Origin: an uncultured Prevotellaceae bacterium
GTDB taxonomy: Bacteria > Bacteroidota > Bacteroidia > Bacteroidales > Bacteroidaceae
Length of the DNA stretch: 64,000 nt
Reading direction: 5' to 3'
Assembly (NCBI GenBank): GCA_900318795.1
Contig: ONLU01000002.1
Coordinates: 36,685 to 100,684 of the forward strand
This document shows, piece by piece, positions 33,653 to 42,112 of the stretch (position 1 is its first letter; every line of letters begins with the position of its first letter). Under the pieces are notes generated by a model. It made no database searches. It was given only the letters and a program-made list of their open reading frames with translations, and was not told the DNA's origin. The position numbers and the translations under genes are program-made.

Positions 33653-34425
33653 CACTCGTTGATTGAAAATCGGTATTGTCCACGTTTCATATGAGCCCAA
33701 TGAATGGCGTGCTTTGGGCAATGATGATAACAAGCCAGACAATTGGTGCATTGACCGTTGTGCTTCCAGTGCGGAGGAACACCTTCAATATCGTCCACAG
33801 GGCACAGACGGGCACACAGTCCGCATTGGATGCATGCAGACTCATCGACCCAGAACTTCTCATCGGTGATGAGATGCTTGTTGTAATAGCCTCCAATGAC
33901 GTACGTATAAGTATAGGGAATGGCTCCGCGAATCAGTTCCACGACACCCGTCTGACGATTTTTCACCACTTCGCAGATGTGTCTCATCCGCTTGCGGGCC
34001 TGAGCAATCTTCTCACGTTCACGCTCTTTGGTGTCCAGATGAAGGAAAGAAAAGCAGACATTGGACTCGGGCATCAGCACAGCGAACTGCGACTGAGCCT
34101 GCAGTCTCTTAGTGCTTAGTTCTTTGTTCAGGATGCGCATAGCGTGGCCCATATTGTCGCCACAGGTGGTGACAGCAAAGACATAGGGCATCTGGGAACC
34201 ATCCCAGGTAAAGGCAGAACGGCGGATGAAGTCGCGCACGATACGGGGAGGTTGCCAGCCATGGGTCGGGAAACAGAATCCCAGCCGTTCGCCGGACTTC
34301 AGCTGATAGCTGAGCACCCCAGCCTTCAGCTCGTCGGGAATGTAGCAGAGCCTCTCGCCTGTGGCCTCAGCCAACTGCTGAGCCACCCATTTGGTATTTC
34401 CCGTGCCTGAGAAGTAGAATATCAT
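33652..34425 (-). CDS. Flavodoxin-ferredoxin fusion protein (EFR1 family)
   Basis: A 257-residue electron-transfer protein. Residues 1-~170 are a flavodoxin-like FMN-binding domain (IFYFSGTGNTKWVAQQLAE; TTCGDNMGHAMRIL). The C-terminus carries two 4Fe-4S motifs, CIQCGLCARLCPV and CTNCLACYHHCP. A single chain could pass electrons between FMN and clusters. Cytoplasmic. A degenerate GGTACC-containing sequence just upstream (34424-34440) vaguely resembles the 29-bp repeat family. Confidence 0.9.
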   Translation of the reverse strand: MIFYFSGTGNTKWVAQQLAEATGERLCYIPDELKAGVLSYQLKSGERLGFCFPTHGWQPPRIVRDFIRRSAFTWDGSQMPYVFAVTTCGDNMGHAMRILNKELSTKRLQAQSQFAVLMPESNVCFSFLHLDTKEREREKIAQARKRMRHICEVVKNRQTGVVELIRGAIPYTYTYVIGGYYNKHLITDEKFWVDESACIQCGLCARLCPVDDIEGVPPHWKHNGQCTNCLACYHHCPKHAIHWAHMKRGQYRFSINE

Positions 34426-34446
34426 AGACTGGTACCTATCCTTATA

Positions 34447-35118
34447 TCAATACACTCTGGGACCAAAAATGCTCGTACCTATACGCACCATCGTAGAACC
34501 CTCTTCGATGGCAATCTGGTAGTCGTGACTCATGCCCCACGAACGCTCGCAGAAGTAGTCGGCATCAGCAAAGTAGAGGTCTTTCACTTCGTCGAACAAC
34601 TGACGTGCCTGACGGAACTCTTGGCGTATCTGATCTTCGTCGTCTACATTCGACGCCATCATCATCAGTCCACAGATACGTACATGGTTCAGCGTGCGCC
34701 ACTCGCCACCGGCAAGCAGACTGCGAAGAGCGTCTGGAGTCAGTCCGTACTTGGTTTCCTCCTCCGCAATGTGGAGCTCAAGCAGCACATCAATAACTCG
34801 CTCAAACCTAGATGCTTGCTTGTCAATCTCTCGAAGCAGCTTTAATGAGTCTACTGCCTCAATCATCGCCACATATGGAGCAATGTACTTCACCTTGTTA
34901 GTCTGCAAATGACCGATGAAGTGCCAACAGATATCCTTGGGCAGCGTCTCGTGCTTGCCACGCAGTTCCTGCTCGTGACTCTCACCAAAGATACGTTGTC
35001 CCTCGTCGTAGGCAGACTCAATATACTCGTTGGGATGATACTTGCTGATGGCTACCAGTCGTACTCCCTCTGGCAGCTGTCCTAACACCTGTTTCAGATG
35101 ACCCTTGACGTCGTACAT
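34447..35118 (-). CDS. yggS: YggS-family PLP-binding protein (PLPBP)
   Basis: A 223-residue single-domain alpha/beta-barrel PLP protein that keeps free PLP and amino/keto acid pools in balance. The PLP lysine is in VRLVAISKYHP. WHFIGHLQTNKVKYIAP, HIAEEETKYGL and MGMSHDYQIAIEEGSTMVRI-like segments are all family hallmarks. It starts 3 nt after the DUF4494 gene and is co-transcribed with it. Confidence 0.95.
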   Translation of the reverse strand: MYDVKGHLKQVLGQLPEGVRLVAISKYHPNEYIESAYDEGQRIFGESHEQELRGKHETLPKDICWHFIGHLQTNKVKYIAPYVAMIEAVDSLKLLREIDKQASRFERVIDVLLELHIAEEETKYGLTPDALRSLLAGGEWRTLNHVRICGLMMMASNVDDEDQIRQEFRQARQLFDEVKDLYFADADYFCERSWGMSHDYQIAIEEGSTMVRIGTSIFGPRVY

Positions 35119-35121
35119 GGC

Positions 35122-35601
35122 TTATCCCTCAAACTCGGGCTTGTCGTCTTTCTTATCCTTGCCGTACTCGAAGACATCCATCAGCTTGGTTTCGGCAATG
35201 CTTGCTATCACATAATCTATCATGGTGGTTCCCATGACGCTCTCGATATTGCCAACGGCTCCCTTCAGAGTGCCAGCCTGTACCAGATAGTTGACAGCCG
35301 AGCGCTTCTCCTTGTCTGTTTTCTCGTCGATGGTGATGAACTCCAGCTTGGTCTTGTACCAGCGGTCTGCCAGTTCCTCGTCCGAGAAGAATATCTCCTT
35401 ATAGGGTGCAATCTTGATGTCCTTGATGGTAAACTCGCCGCTAATATAGCTTGACATCTCTTCCATGATGCGATTCTCTGCCTCGGTAAACGACAGGGCA
35501 TCCACCACATAGCTTTCATTAACTTTCTTCTGCAAGCCGTCCTCCATCACTTTCTCGTAGGCAATCTTGCACTCAAACCAAATAGCTGTTCTTGATCTCA
35601 T
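35122..35601 (-). CDS. DUF4494 family protein
   Basis: A 159-residue cytoplasmic protein of the Bacteroidetes DUF4494 family, recognisable by IWFECKIAYEKVMEDGLQKK and VVDALSFTEAENRI-type segments. Compact alpha/beta, no signal or membrane helix. Function unknown. Lies between the pseudokinase and yggS genes, with gaps of 19 and 3 nt. Confidence 0.8.
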   Translation of the reverse strand: MRSRTAIWFECKIAYEKVMEDGLQKKVNESYVVDALSFTEAENRIMEEMSSYISGEFTIKDIKIAPYKEIFFSDEELADRWYKTKLEFITIDEKTDKEKRSAVNYLVQAGTLKGAVGNIESVMGTTMIDYVIASIAETKLMDVFEYGKDKKDDKPEFEG

Positions 35602-35620
35602 TGTGTTTTATCTTGTTTTT

Positions 35621-36871
35621 TTATTTTTTGATACCATTCTGATGACTACCCGCACCTACTGACTTTTTCTTCTGCTCTGACACCCGTTCAATGATTTCCG
35701 AGGCTATGACCTGGGCACGCTCAGGCGTGAGCCCGGCATCTGAACCCAGCTGGCTCTGGACTTTCATCAACTCGTCGATGGTGGCTTCGCTCTCAGCCAG
35801 GAATTTCTTTTCGTTGGTGGTCATATAGTCCTTGTTGTATATCTTCGACAGGATGCGATCGGCTTCCTTCTCGTATTTCTTACGGAATATTTCCTCTGCC
35901 TTAGCCTGATAGTCGCGCTCAGCAGCCTTGACAGCCTCCTCGTCAACTACCAGCGAATCGCCGTCTGCAGCAACACCCAATTCGGAGGGGTCAAAACCGT
36001 CGTCTATCAGCTCGTCAGTAGCTTGGCGAGGAGCAGGCTTGACAAACTCTACCGGGGTCGACTCGGGCGTCATGTCAAAATAGAGTCCGAGACACACAAG
36101 GGCTGCCACAATTCCAAGAATCACCCCCAGTGCCGACTTGAACATGCTCCGACGCTTCTGAATGGCCTTCAGCATGTCTTCCGGAGTACTGAAGCGGTCT
36201 TCTGGCTTCTCACTGACAGCCTTCTTGATAGCTGCACGATACTCGAGGGGAAGATCGGCCTGGTCGCACAGACTCTGCATGAATTTTCCGATGCTGTAGA
36301 CGTCACAGCGCTCGTCAATAGTCCCATGGTTCAGGACCTCAGGAGCCACATAGCAGGCATCATCACCATAAAAGGACTGTTGGTCGTTCAGTTCCTGATA
36401 GAAAGAGCCGTGGTTCAATAGCAGTACAGCATTGTCACCCTTGCGTGCAAAGACTGTTCGCGGCGAGTAACATACGTGCATGATGTGTTGCTCATGCAGA
36501 TAAGCCGTTACTTCCACCAATGCTTCCAAAGTGTTTTCAATAAAGTTCTTACTGGCCACCACGGCTGGGTTTTCTATCAGCAGTTGTTCAAAGGTCTGAT
36601 AGTTGCCCTTTTCCAGTTCCAGCCGCTTCACCTCGTTTTTTTCCTTGACAGGTGTGAAATGCAACTGATGATGATTGGTCAGATTCTTGTTCTGCTCACA
36701 CTCGTTGCGGAGGGCCTTGACAAAGACGATATTGTCATTCAAGTCAGGACGAATATCCACCACGCCACACCACTTGCCTTCCACTTGTTCACGATAGTAA
36801 CAGCCAATGGGTTGCTGTATCTTATTACCCTTGCCCTCGTTCTTGGCGGCTAACAGTTCTTCGTAATTCAT
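35621..36871 (-). CDS. Membrane-anchored pseudokinase
   Basis: A 416-residue protein. Residues about 10-240 have the serine/threonine kinase C-lobe pattern but with lost catalysis: the HRD loop reads HVCYSPRTVF and the DFG site reads LNHGSF, while APEVLNHG and the DVYSIGKF helix are kept. A lysine/phosphate-binding N-lobe is also not obvious. One membrane helix lies at about 252-272 (ALGVILGIVAALVCLGLYFD). The remainder is a charged, helical periplasmic stretch (RDYQAKAEEIFRKKYEKEAD). Start at MNYEELLAAK (36871), because ATG-less upstream codons overlap the promoter. Probably a scaffold or sensor, and head of a six-gene operon. No active kinase activity is predicted. Confidence 0.82.
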   Translation of the reverse strand: MNYEELLAAKNEGKGNKIQQPIGCYYREQVEGKWCGVVDIRPDLNDNIVFVKALRNECEQNKNLTNHHQLHFTPVKEKNEVKRLELEKGNYQTFEQLLIENPAVVASKNFIENTLEALVEVTAYLHEQHIMHVCYSPRTVFARKGDNAVLLLNHGSFYQELNDQQSFYGDDACYVAPEVLNHGTIDERCDVYSIGKFMQSLCDQADLPLEYRAAIKKAVSEKPEDRFSTPEDMLKAIQKRRSMFKSALGVILGIVAALVCLGLYFDMTPESTPVEFVKPAPRQATDELIDDGFDPSELGVAADGDSLVVDEEAVKAAERDYQAKAEEIFRKKYEKEADRILSKIYNKDYMTTNEKKFLAESEATIDELMKVQSQLGSDAGLTPERAQVIASEIIERVSEQKKKSVGAGSHQNGIKK

Positions 36872-36898
36872 AACACATTTTTTGCTGTTTTCGAAGCG

Positions 36899-36930
36899 CA
36901 AAAGTACACATAAAATCCGAAAAACGCAAA
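36899..36930 (-). promoter_or_regulatory. Promoter of the pseudokinase operon
   Basis: Minus strand TTTG (36930-36927) and TACTTTTG (36906-36899), 24 nt start to start. Start of transcription near 36894, 20 nt before the chosen ATG. Confidence 0.7.
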
Positions 36931-36945
36931 TAAATGCGAAATAAT

Positions 36946-36972
36946 TCTTAACTCTTAACTCTTAACTCTAAA
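36946..36972 (+). repeat. Short tandem repeat TCTTAAC
   Basis: Three full TCTTAAC units and a partial one, between two divergent promoters. It lies where a -33 box for the aminotransferase promoter would be expected. Confidence 0.7.
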
Positions 36973-36980
36973 CTTTTTTG

Positions 36981-36988
36981 TACCTTTG
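36981..36988 (+). promoter_or_regulatory. Aminotransferase promoter -7 box
   Basis: TACCTTTG, preceded by a T-run. No TTTG at -33; that position holds the TCTTAAC repeat. Confidence 0.6.
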
Positions 36989-37015
36989 TAGCCGATTTAT
37001 GTAAATTTGACACTC

Positions 37016-38218
37016 ATGCCAGAAATATCAGTACGCGGACTGGAGATGCCAGAGTCACCTATCAGGAAGCTCGCTCCCCTCGCAGCCGCAGCAAAAAAAC
37101 GCGGAACAAAAGTCTATCACCTTAACATCGGACAGCCTGACCTGCCAACACCGCAAGTGGCGCTCGACGCATTGAAGGAGATTGACCGCAACATCCTGGA
37201 GTATTCACCATCGCAAGGCTATCTGAGCTATCGCGAGAAGTTGGTCAGCTATTACGCCAAATATAATATTAATGTATCGGCGGACGATATCATCATCACA
37301 TCGGGAGGTTCCGAGGCGGTGCTCTTTGCCTTCCTGTCATGCCTGAACCCAGGCGACGAAATCATCGTCCCTGAGCCTGCATACGCCAACTACATGGCTT
37401 TTGCCATCTCGGCAGGTGCCAAGATTCGCACCATTGCCACCACCATCGATGAAGGTTTCTCGCTGCCAAAGGTCGAGAAGTTTGAGGAGCTCATCAACGA
37501 CCGCACACGGGCCATCATGATTTGCAACCCCAACAACCCCACAGGCTATCTCTATACTCGCCGCGAGATGAACCAGATTCGTGACTTGGTGAAGAAATAT
37601 GACTTGTACTTGTTTTCCGACGAGGTGTATCGAGAATACATCTATACTGGTTCACCCTATATCTCGGCCTGCCACTTGGAGGGTATCGAGCAGAACGTCA
37701 TCCTCATTGACTCTGTGTCCAAGCGATATTCCGAGTGTGGTATCCGCATTGGAGCACTCATCACCAAGAACGCAGAGGTACGCAAGGCCGTCATGAAGTT
37801 CTGCCAGGCACGTCTCTCACCGCCTCTCATCGGTCAGATTGTCGCCGAGGCATCACTGGACACCCCTGAAGAATATCTGCGAGATGTCTACGATGAATAT
37901 GTGGAGCGCCGTAAGTGCCTGATCGACGGACTGAACCGCATCCCGGGTGTCTATTCACCCATTCCTATGGGTGCCTTCTATACGGTGGCTAAACTGCCTG
38001 TTGACGATGCAGAGAAGTTCTGCCGCTGGTGTCTGGCTGAGTTCAACTACGAGGGCGAGACCGTCATGATGGCTCCTGCAGCGGGTTTCTACACAACTCC
38101 CGGCGCAGGCATCGACCAGGTACGTATCGCCTACGTACTGAAGAAGGAAGATTTGGAACGCGCTCTCTTCGTACTGCGCAAGGCTCTTGAAGCTTATCCT
38201 GGAAGAGTAGAAAGTTGA
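37016..38218 (+). CDS. Pyridoxal-phosphate aminotransferase (aspartate aminotransferase type)
   Basis: A 400-residue class I fold aminotransferase. HLNIGQPDLPTP and EYSPSQGYLSYREKL open it; MICNPNNPTGYLY is the substrate/PLP asparagine motif; LIDSVSKRYSECGIRIG holds the PLP lysine (SVSK). Such enzymes move amino groups between aspartate (or aromatic amino acids) and 2-oxoglutarate. The ATG at 37016 is used; the in-frame TTG at 37007 adds three residues. It precedes an FtsX-type permease by 23 nt. Confidence 0.92.
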   Translation: MPEISVRGLEMPESPIRKLAPLAAAAKKRGTKVYHLNIGQPDLPTPQVALDALKEIDRNILEYSPSQGYLSYREKLVSYYAKYNINVSADDIIITSGGSEAVLFAFLSCLNPGDEIIVPEPAYANYMAFAISAGAKIRTIATTIDEGFSLPKVEKFEELINDRTRAIMICNPNNPTGYLYTRREMNQIRDLVKKYDLYLFSDEVYREYIYTGSPYISACHLEGIEQNVILIDSVSKRYSECGIRIGALITKNAEVRKAVMKFCQARLSPPLIGQIVAEASLDTPEEYLRDVYDEYVERRKCLIDGLNRIPGVYSPIPMGAFYTVAKLPVDDAEKFCRWCLAEFNYEGETVMMAPAAGFYTTPGAGIDQVRIAYVLKKEDLERALFVLRKALEAYPGRVES

Positions 38219-38241
38219 AAGCGGAAAGTTAAGACAACACC

Positions 38242-39489
38242 TTGAACCTTCCTTTATTCATAGCCCGCCGTATCTATGGCACTGAAGACGCTCGTCGTCA
38301 GGTCAGCCGTCCTGCCATACGCATCGCCACCCTGGGTGTAGCCATCGGTGTGGCGGTGATGATTGTCACTGTTTGCGTCGTACTCGGTTTCAAGCATACC
38401 ATCCGCGACAAGGTTGTAGGTTTCGGCAGCCATATCCAGATACAGAACTTCATGTCGCAGCAAACTGCCAGCCCCGCTCCTATCAGCATCAGCGATTCTC
38501 TGTTGAACCAACTGCGCCAGATGCCTGGTGTGCGTCATGTAGAATGCTATGCGCTGACCCAAGGCATCCTGAAGACTGACAACGACTTCTTGGGGGTGGG
38601 ATTCAAGGGAATTGGCAGCGACTACGATTTGACGTTTCTCAAAAAACACCTTGTAGAGGGCGAGATGCCTGTCTTCAGCAGCGACAAGTCCAACAACCAC
38701 CTGCTCATATCACGCATGATGGCTGACAAACTGCGTCTGAAGGCTGGTGATCGCATCTACGCCTACTTTATTGCCGAAGACAACGTCCGAGCTCGCAAGT
38801 TCACCATCAAAGGTATTTACGAAACCCATATGAACCAGTTCGACCAGTCGATATGCTTTACCGACCTCCCGACATCTGTTAAGCTAAATAGCTGGGAACC
38901 TGACCAATGCAGTGGTGCTGAAGTGCTGGTTGAGGACTTCGACCGGTTAGAAGAGACAGCCCAGTACATTGTCAAAGATGTCAATCGTAAAACCGACCGC
39001 TATGGTGAAATTATCACCTCGCAAACCATCTATGAAGCCTATCCTCACGTATTCCAATGGCTCTCGTTGCTCGACATCAATGTCTGGATTATCTTTGCAC
39101 TGATGGTGGCAGTAGCCGGATTCACCATGGTCAGCGGACTGCTTATCATCATTTTGGAGCGTACCCAGATGATAGGCATCCTCAAAGCGCTGGGCATGCG
39201 CAATTCCACCGTACGACATACGTTCCTGTGGTTTGCCGTCTTCATCATCGGACGCGGACTCATTCTGGGCAACATCATCGGACTCGGACTTGTCCTGTTG
39301 CAACAATACACCGGAATCATCCATCTGGATCCTGCCAGCTACTATGTCGACACAGCACCCATGGAACTGAACATTCCCATCATCCTGTTGCTCAACGTAG
39401 CTACGCTGCTCATCTGTGTCTTTGTGCTCATAGCGCCCAGCTATCTCGTATCGCACATCCACCCGGCACGTTCCATGCGATACGAATAA
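38242..39489 (+). CDS. FtsX/LolC-type ABC transporter permease
   Basis: A 415-residue inner-membrane permease of the LolCE/FtsX/MacB type. Helix 1 lies at about 27-50 (IRIATLGVAIGVAVMIVTVC), a large periplasmic domain at about 55-270, and three C-terminal helices at about 275-405. The TTG start (LNLPLFIARRIYG) gives the typical N-terminus; no ATG is near. The cognate ATPase is not adjacent, so it probably partners with a LolD-like protein elsewhere. Lipoprotein release or a related export role is likely. The convergent HAD gene ends 8 nt away. Confidence 0.86.
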   Translation: MNLPLFIARRIYGTEDARRQVSRPAIRIATLGVAIGVAVMIVTVCVVLGFKHTIRDKVVGFGSHIQIQNFMSQQTASPAPISISDSLLNQLRQMPGVRHVECYALTQGILKTDNDFLGVGFKGIGSDYDLTFLKKHLVEGEMPVFSSDKSNNHLLISRMMADKLRLKAGDRIYAYFIAEDNVRARKFTIKGIYETHMNQFDQSICFTDLPTSVKLNSWEPDQCSGAEVLVEDFDRLEETAQYIVKDVNRKTDRYGEIITSQTIYEAYPHVFQWLSLLDINVWIIFALMVAVAGFTMVSGLLIIILERTQMIGILKALGMRNSTVRHTFLWFAVFIIGRGLILGNIIGLGLVLLQQYTGIIHLDPASYYVDTAPMELNIPIILLLNVATLLICVFVLIAPSYLVSHIHPARSMRYE

Positions 39490-39497
39490 ACAATCCG

Positions 39498-40574
39498 TTA
39501 GAAACTAAAATCAGTTTTCACCACTCCGTCGCCGTAGATGGTCTTGAAATCATCGCGCATTGAGATGACGTGGTAGCCGGCTTCGCGCCACTGGGCACCA
39601 AGGTTAAGGGCCTTCTCGCGATTGGCGTGGTCGCGGGCTTCGTCGTCGGCAATCAACATGAACGCTGCTGTCTTGTAGGTCTTGTTGCCAAGGCAATAGT
39701 TATGCATGGCGCTGTCACCACCGCTGTTACCAAAGGACAGAACAGGCACCTTGCCTATTTCCTGACTGATCTGAAATACTTTGTTGGTCTTCAGGTTCTT
39801 GATGATGAGTTGGTCCGTACGGACAAGTTCTTCATCCTTGCCCATAGTGTAGTTGACACCTTCCTCGCTGCCTTGACGGGAGGAACGCAACTTCACGTCC
39901 ATACCAATGACACGGCTGGGGTCAACGCCGATAGATTCTACCAGCGCACGGCAGATAAAACGGTCGGAACCTGATATCACATAAAGCGTGAACCCATTGG
40001 CCTTCAGGTAATCGAGCACTTGCAGCATGGGCTTGTAGAAACCCTGTCCATAGGTCATGCCGCTGAATCCATTTGCTGGTTTTGCAGCATAGTCCTTGAC
40101 ATATCGATCAAACTCGGCCAACGTCATACCCGAATAGGCTTTGGCAGCAGCATAGGCATGTTTCATATCGAAGTGGGCTGGCAGTTTCTTGCCGTTGCGC
40201 ACAAAGTCCCTGATCTCCTGTGCCGTTTCACGGACGTCATCAGGTGCAACGTCTTTGTACGTGGGGTCATCCAGCACGCGGTATTCCAACATGTTATATT
40301 CAAAATAGGTGGGATACAGCTCTGCAACTAAGGTGCCGTCCATGTCGAACGTTGCAATACGGTCTTCCTCCTTAATAAAGTTCTTCGACTTTGGGTCTGT
40401 CACATCCTTCACATAGTCCTGAAGGGCGGTCAGCGATTCACATGTATTCCATAATGTAAAATAGTCCTTTTGGACAGGAGCCACGATGGACTCTTCTTTC
40501 GAGCATGATGTAAGAACAACTGGACCGCAGATAATCAGGATGGCGGCAAACATCCATAGCTTCATTTGTTTCAT
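39498..40574 (-). CDS. HAD-family lipoprotein phosphatase
   Basis: A 358-residue haloacid dehalogenase hydrolase attached to the membrane by lipid. The signal ends at VVLTSC (Cys24). Motif I is TFDMDGTLVAEL (nucleophile and acid aspartates), motif II is LYVISGSDR, and motif IV is LSFGNSGGDSAMH. A helical cap lies at about 95-175. Export means it acts on periplasmic phosphomonoesters. Minus-strand promoter box at 40620-40627. Confidence 0.88.
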   Translation of the reverse strand: MKQMKLWMFAAILIICGPVVLTSCSKEESIVAPVQKDYFTLWNTCESLTALQDYVKDVTDPKSKNFIKEEDRIATFDMDGTLVAELYPTYFEYNMLEYRVLDDPTYKDVAPDDVRETAQEIRDFVRNGKKLPAHFDMKHAYAAAKAYSGMTLAEFDRYVKDYAAKPANGFSGMTYGQGFYKPMLQVLDYLKANGFTLYVISGSDRFICRALVESIGVDPSRVIGMDVKLRSSRQGSEEGVNYTMGKDEELVRTDQLIIKNLKTNKVFQISQEIGKVPVLSFGNSGGDSAMHNYCLGNKTYKTAAFMLIADDEARDHANREKALNLGAQWREAGYHVISMRDDFKTIYGDGVVKTDFSF

Positions 40575-40619
40575 TGCTTATAGAGGTATGTTAAATATCT
40601 TTTTTATGTAAATGCGCTG

Positions 40620-40627
40620 CAAAGGTA
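40620..40627 (-). promoter_or_regulatory. HAD phosphatase promoter -7 box
   Basis: TACCTTTG on the minus strand, 45 nt upstream of the ATG. No well-spaced -33 box. Confidence 0.5.
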
Positions 40628-40707
40628 CAAATAATAGAGCACAAAAGAAAACGAATCGACTTCTTTTTTATACCAATATCCATACATAGCAAGTCCCTGG
40701 ATTATTT

Positions 40708-40752
40708 TGCCAGCGGAATATTTGGCAGTTTCATAAATATACTTTATCTTTG
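40708..40752 (+). promoter_or_regulatory. uxuA promoter with candidate operator
   Basis: TTTG (40721-40724) and TATCTTTG (40745-40752), 24 nt start to start. TGCCA (40708-40712) and TGGCA (40723-40727) form an inverted repeat whose right half covers the -33 box, a likely binding site for a hexuronate repressor. Confidence 0.7.
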
Positions 40753-40790
40753 CAGTCAGAATCAAAATCTAATGCATTAAAAAGACTGAT

Positions 40791-42044
40791 ATGGAAAGAA
40801 CTTGGAGATGGTTTGGCAAGAAGGACAAGATAACGCTTGCCATGCTGAGAGAGATTGGTGTTGAGGGTATCGTGACTGCACTACACGACGTTCCCCTGGG
40901 GCAGGTGTGGACCCGCGAAAAGATTCGTGAGTTGCGCGAGTACATCGAGTCGTATGGCATGCGATGGTCGGTTGTAGAGTCGCTACCTGTAGTAGAGACT
41001 ATTAAATATGCCGGTCCCGACCGAGACGAACAGATAGAGGTGTACAAAGAGTCACTGCGCAACCTGTCGGCAGAGGGCATCCACACGATATGCTATAACT
41101 TCATGCCCGTTTTGGATTGGGCACGTACGGATCTGGAGCACAAGAATCCGAATGGTTCGACCAACCTGTACTTCAACTATGCTGAGTTTGCCTATTTCGA
41201 CATTTATATATTGAAGCGCGCGGGCGCACGCGAGGAGTGGGCACAATTCCAGTTCCCCGCCGGTGTAGGCCAAGGTCGTAACGTACTAGCTGAGTGCGAC
41301 GAACTGAAAAAGACCATGACAGCCGAGATGGAACACAAGTTGGTGGAGAATATCATCATCAAAACACAAGGCTTCGTCAGCGGCAATTTCTCGGAGAACG
41401 ACGAAGCACCCATCCAGAAATTCCGCGACTTCCTGGCATTATATAAAGGTATAGACAAAGCTCAGCTTCGCGAGAACATGAAGTATTTTCTGGAGGCTAT
41501 CATGCCGACGTGCGAGGAGTGCGACATGAACATGTGCGTACACCCGGACGATCCTCCCATTGAGGTGTTGGGCTTGCCACGCATCGTGCGTACAGAGGAG
41601 GATATCCAATGGTTCCTGGATGCCGTGCCCAACAAGCACAACGGTCTGACATTCTGCGCCGGAAGCTTATCGGCAGGTGCCTACAACAATGTGGTAGAGA
41701 TGGCCAAGAAGTTTGCTTCACGCACCCACTTTGTACACTTGCGTTCCTGCCATATCTTCCCTAACGGAGACTTTACAGAGGCTTCGCACCTGGGCGGTCG
41801 TGCAGACCTGATAGAGTTGGCTCGCATCTTTGAGAAAGAGAATCCTAAACTGCCCATGCGAGTAGACCATGGCATGACGTTCACCGACGAGCCTGGTGGC
41901 ATTATGGACGAGTCTACTCACGGACACAATGCCGGCTACACCCTGCTGGGCCGTATGTTCGCCTTAGGTCAAGTACAGGGCATCCTGGCCACCGTTGACC
42001 GCGAGCTGGGAATAGAATACAAGCAACCGGGATTCTTTGATTAA
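40791..42044 (+). CDS. uxuA: Mannonate dehydratase
   Basis: A 417-residue dehydratase converting D-mannonate to 2-keto-3-deoxygluconate. RTWRWFGKKDKITLAMLREI and GVEGIVTALHDVPLG open it; MNMCVHPDDPPIEVLGLPR and HLRSCHIFPNGDFTEA hold metal ligands; a late MRVDHGMTF completes the TIM-barrel site. Length matches UxuA. With uxuB 68 nt downstream and uxaB at 2.1 kb, both glucuronate- and galacturonate-branch steps are present. Confidence 0.95.
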   Translation: MERTWRWFGKKDKITLAMLREIGVEGIVTALHDVPLGQVWTREKIRELREYIESYGMRWSVVESLPVVETIKYAGPDRDEQIEVYKESLRNLSAEGIHTICYNFMPVLDWARTDLEHKNPNGSTNLYFNYAEFAYFDIYILKRAGAREEWAQFQFPAGVGQGRNVLAECDELKKTMTAEMEHKLVENIIIKTQGFVSGNFSENDEAPIQKFRDFLALYKGIDKAQLRENMKYFLEAIMPTCEECDMNMCVHPDDPPIEVLGLPRIVRTEEDIQWFLDAVPNKHNGLTFCAGSLSAGAYNNVVEMAKKFASRTHFVHLRSCHIFPNGDFTEASHLGGRADLIELARIFEKENPKLPMRVDHGMTFTDEPGGIMDESTHGHNAGYTLLGRMFALGQVQGILATVDRELGIEYKQPGFFD

Positions 42045-42112
42045 TCAGGAAAAAACGGATAAGCTCACTGACGTTACAACAAAATAACGCAATAACAATA
42101 TCTCAAGATTTT

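Noticed and set aside
34420-34445. Further repeat copy at GGTACC upstream of the flavodoxin gene
   Set aside because: Shares GATAGGTACC on the minus strand, but the second half does not align well enough.
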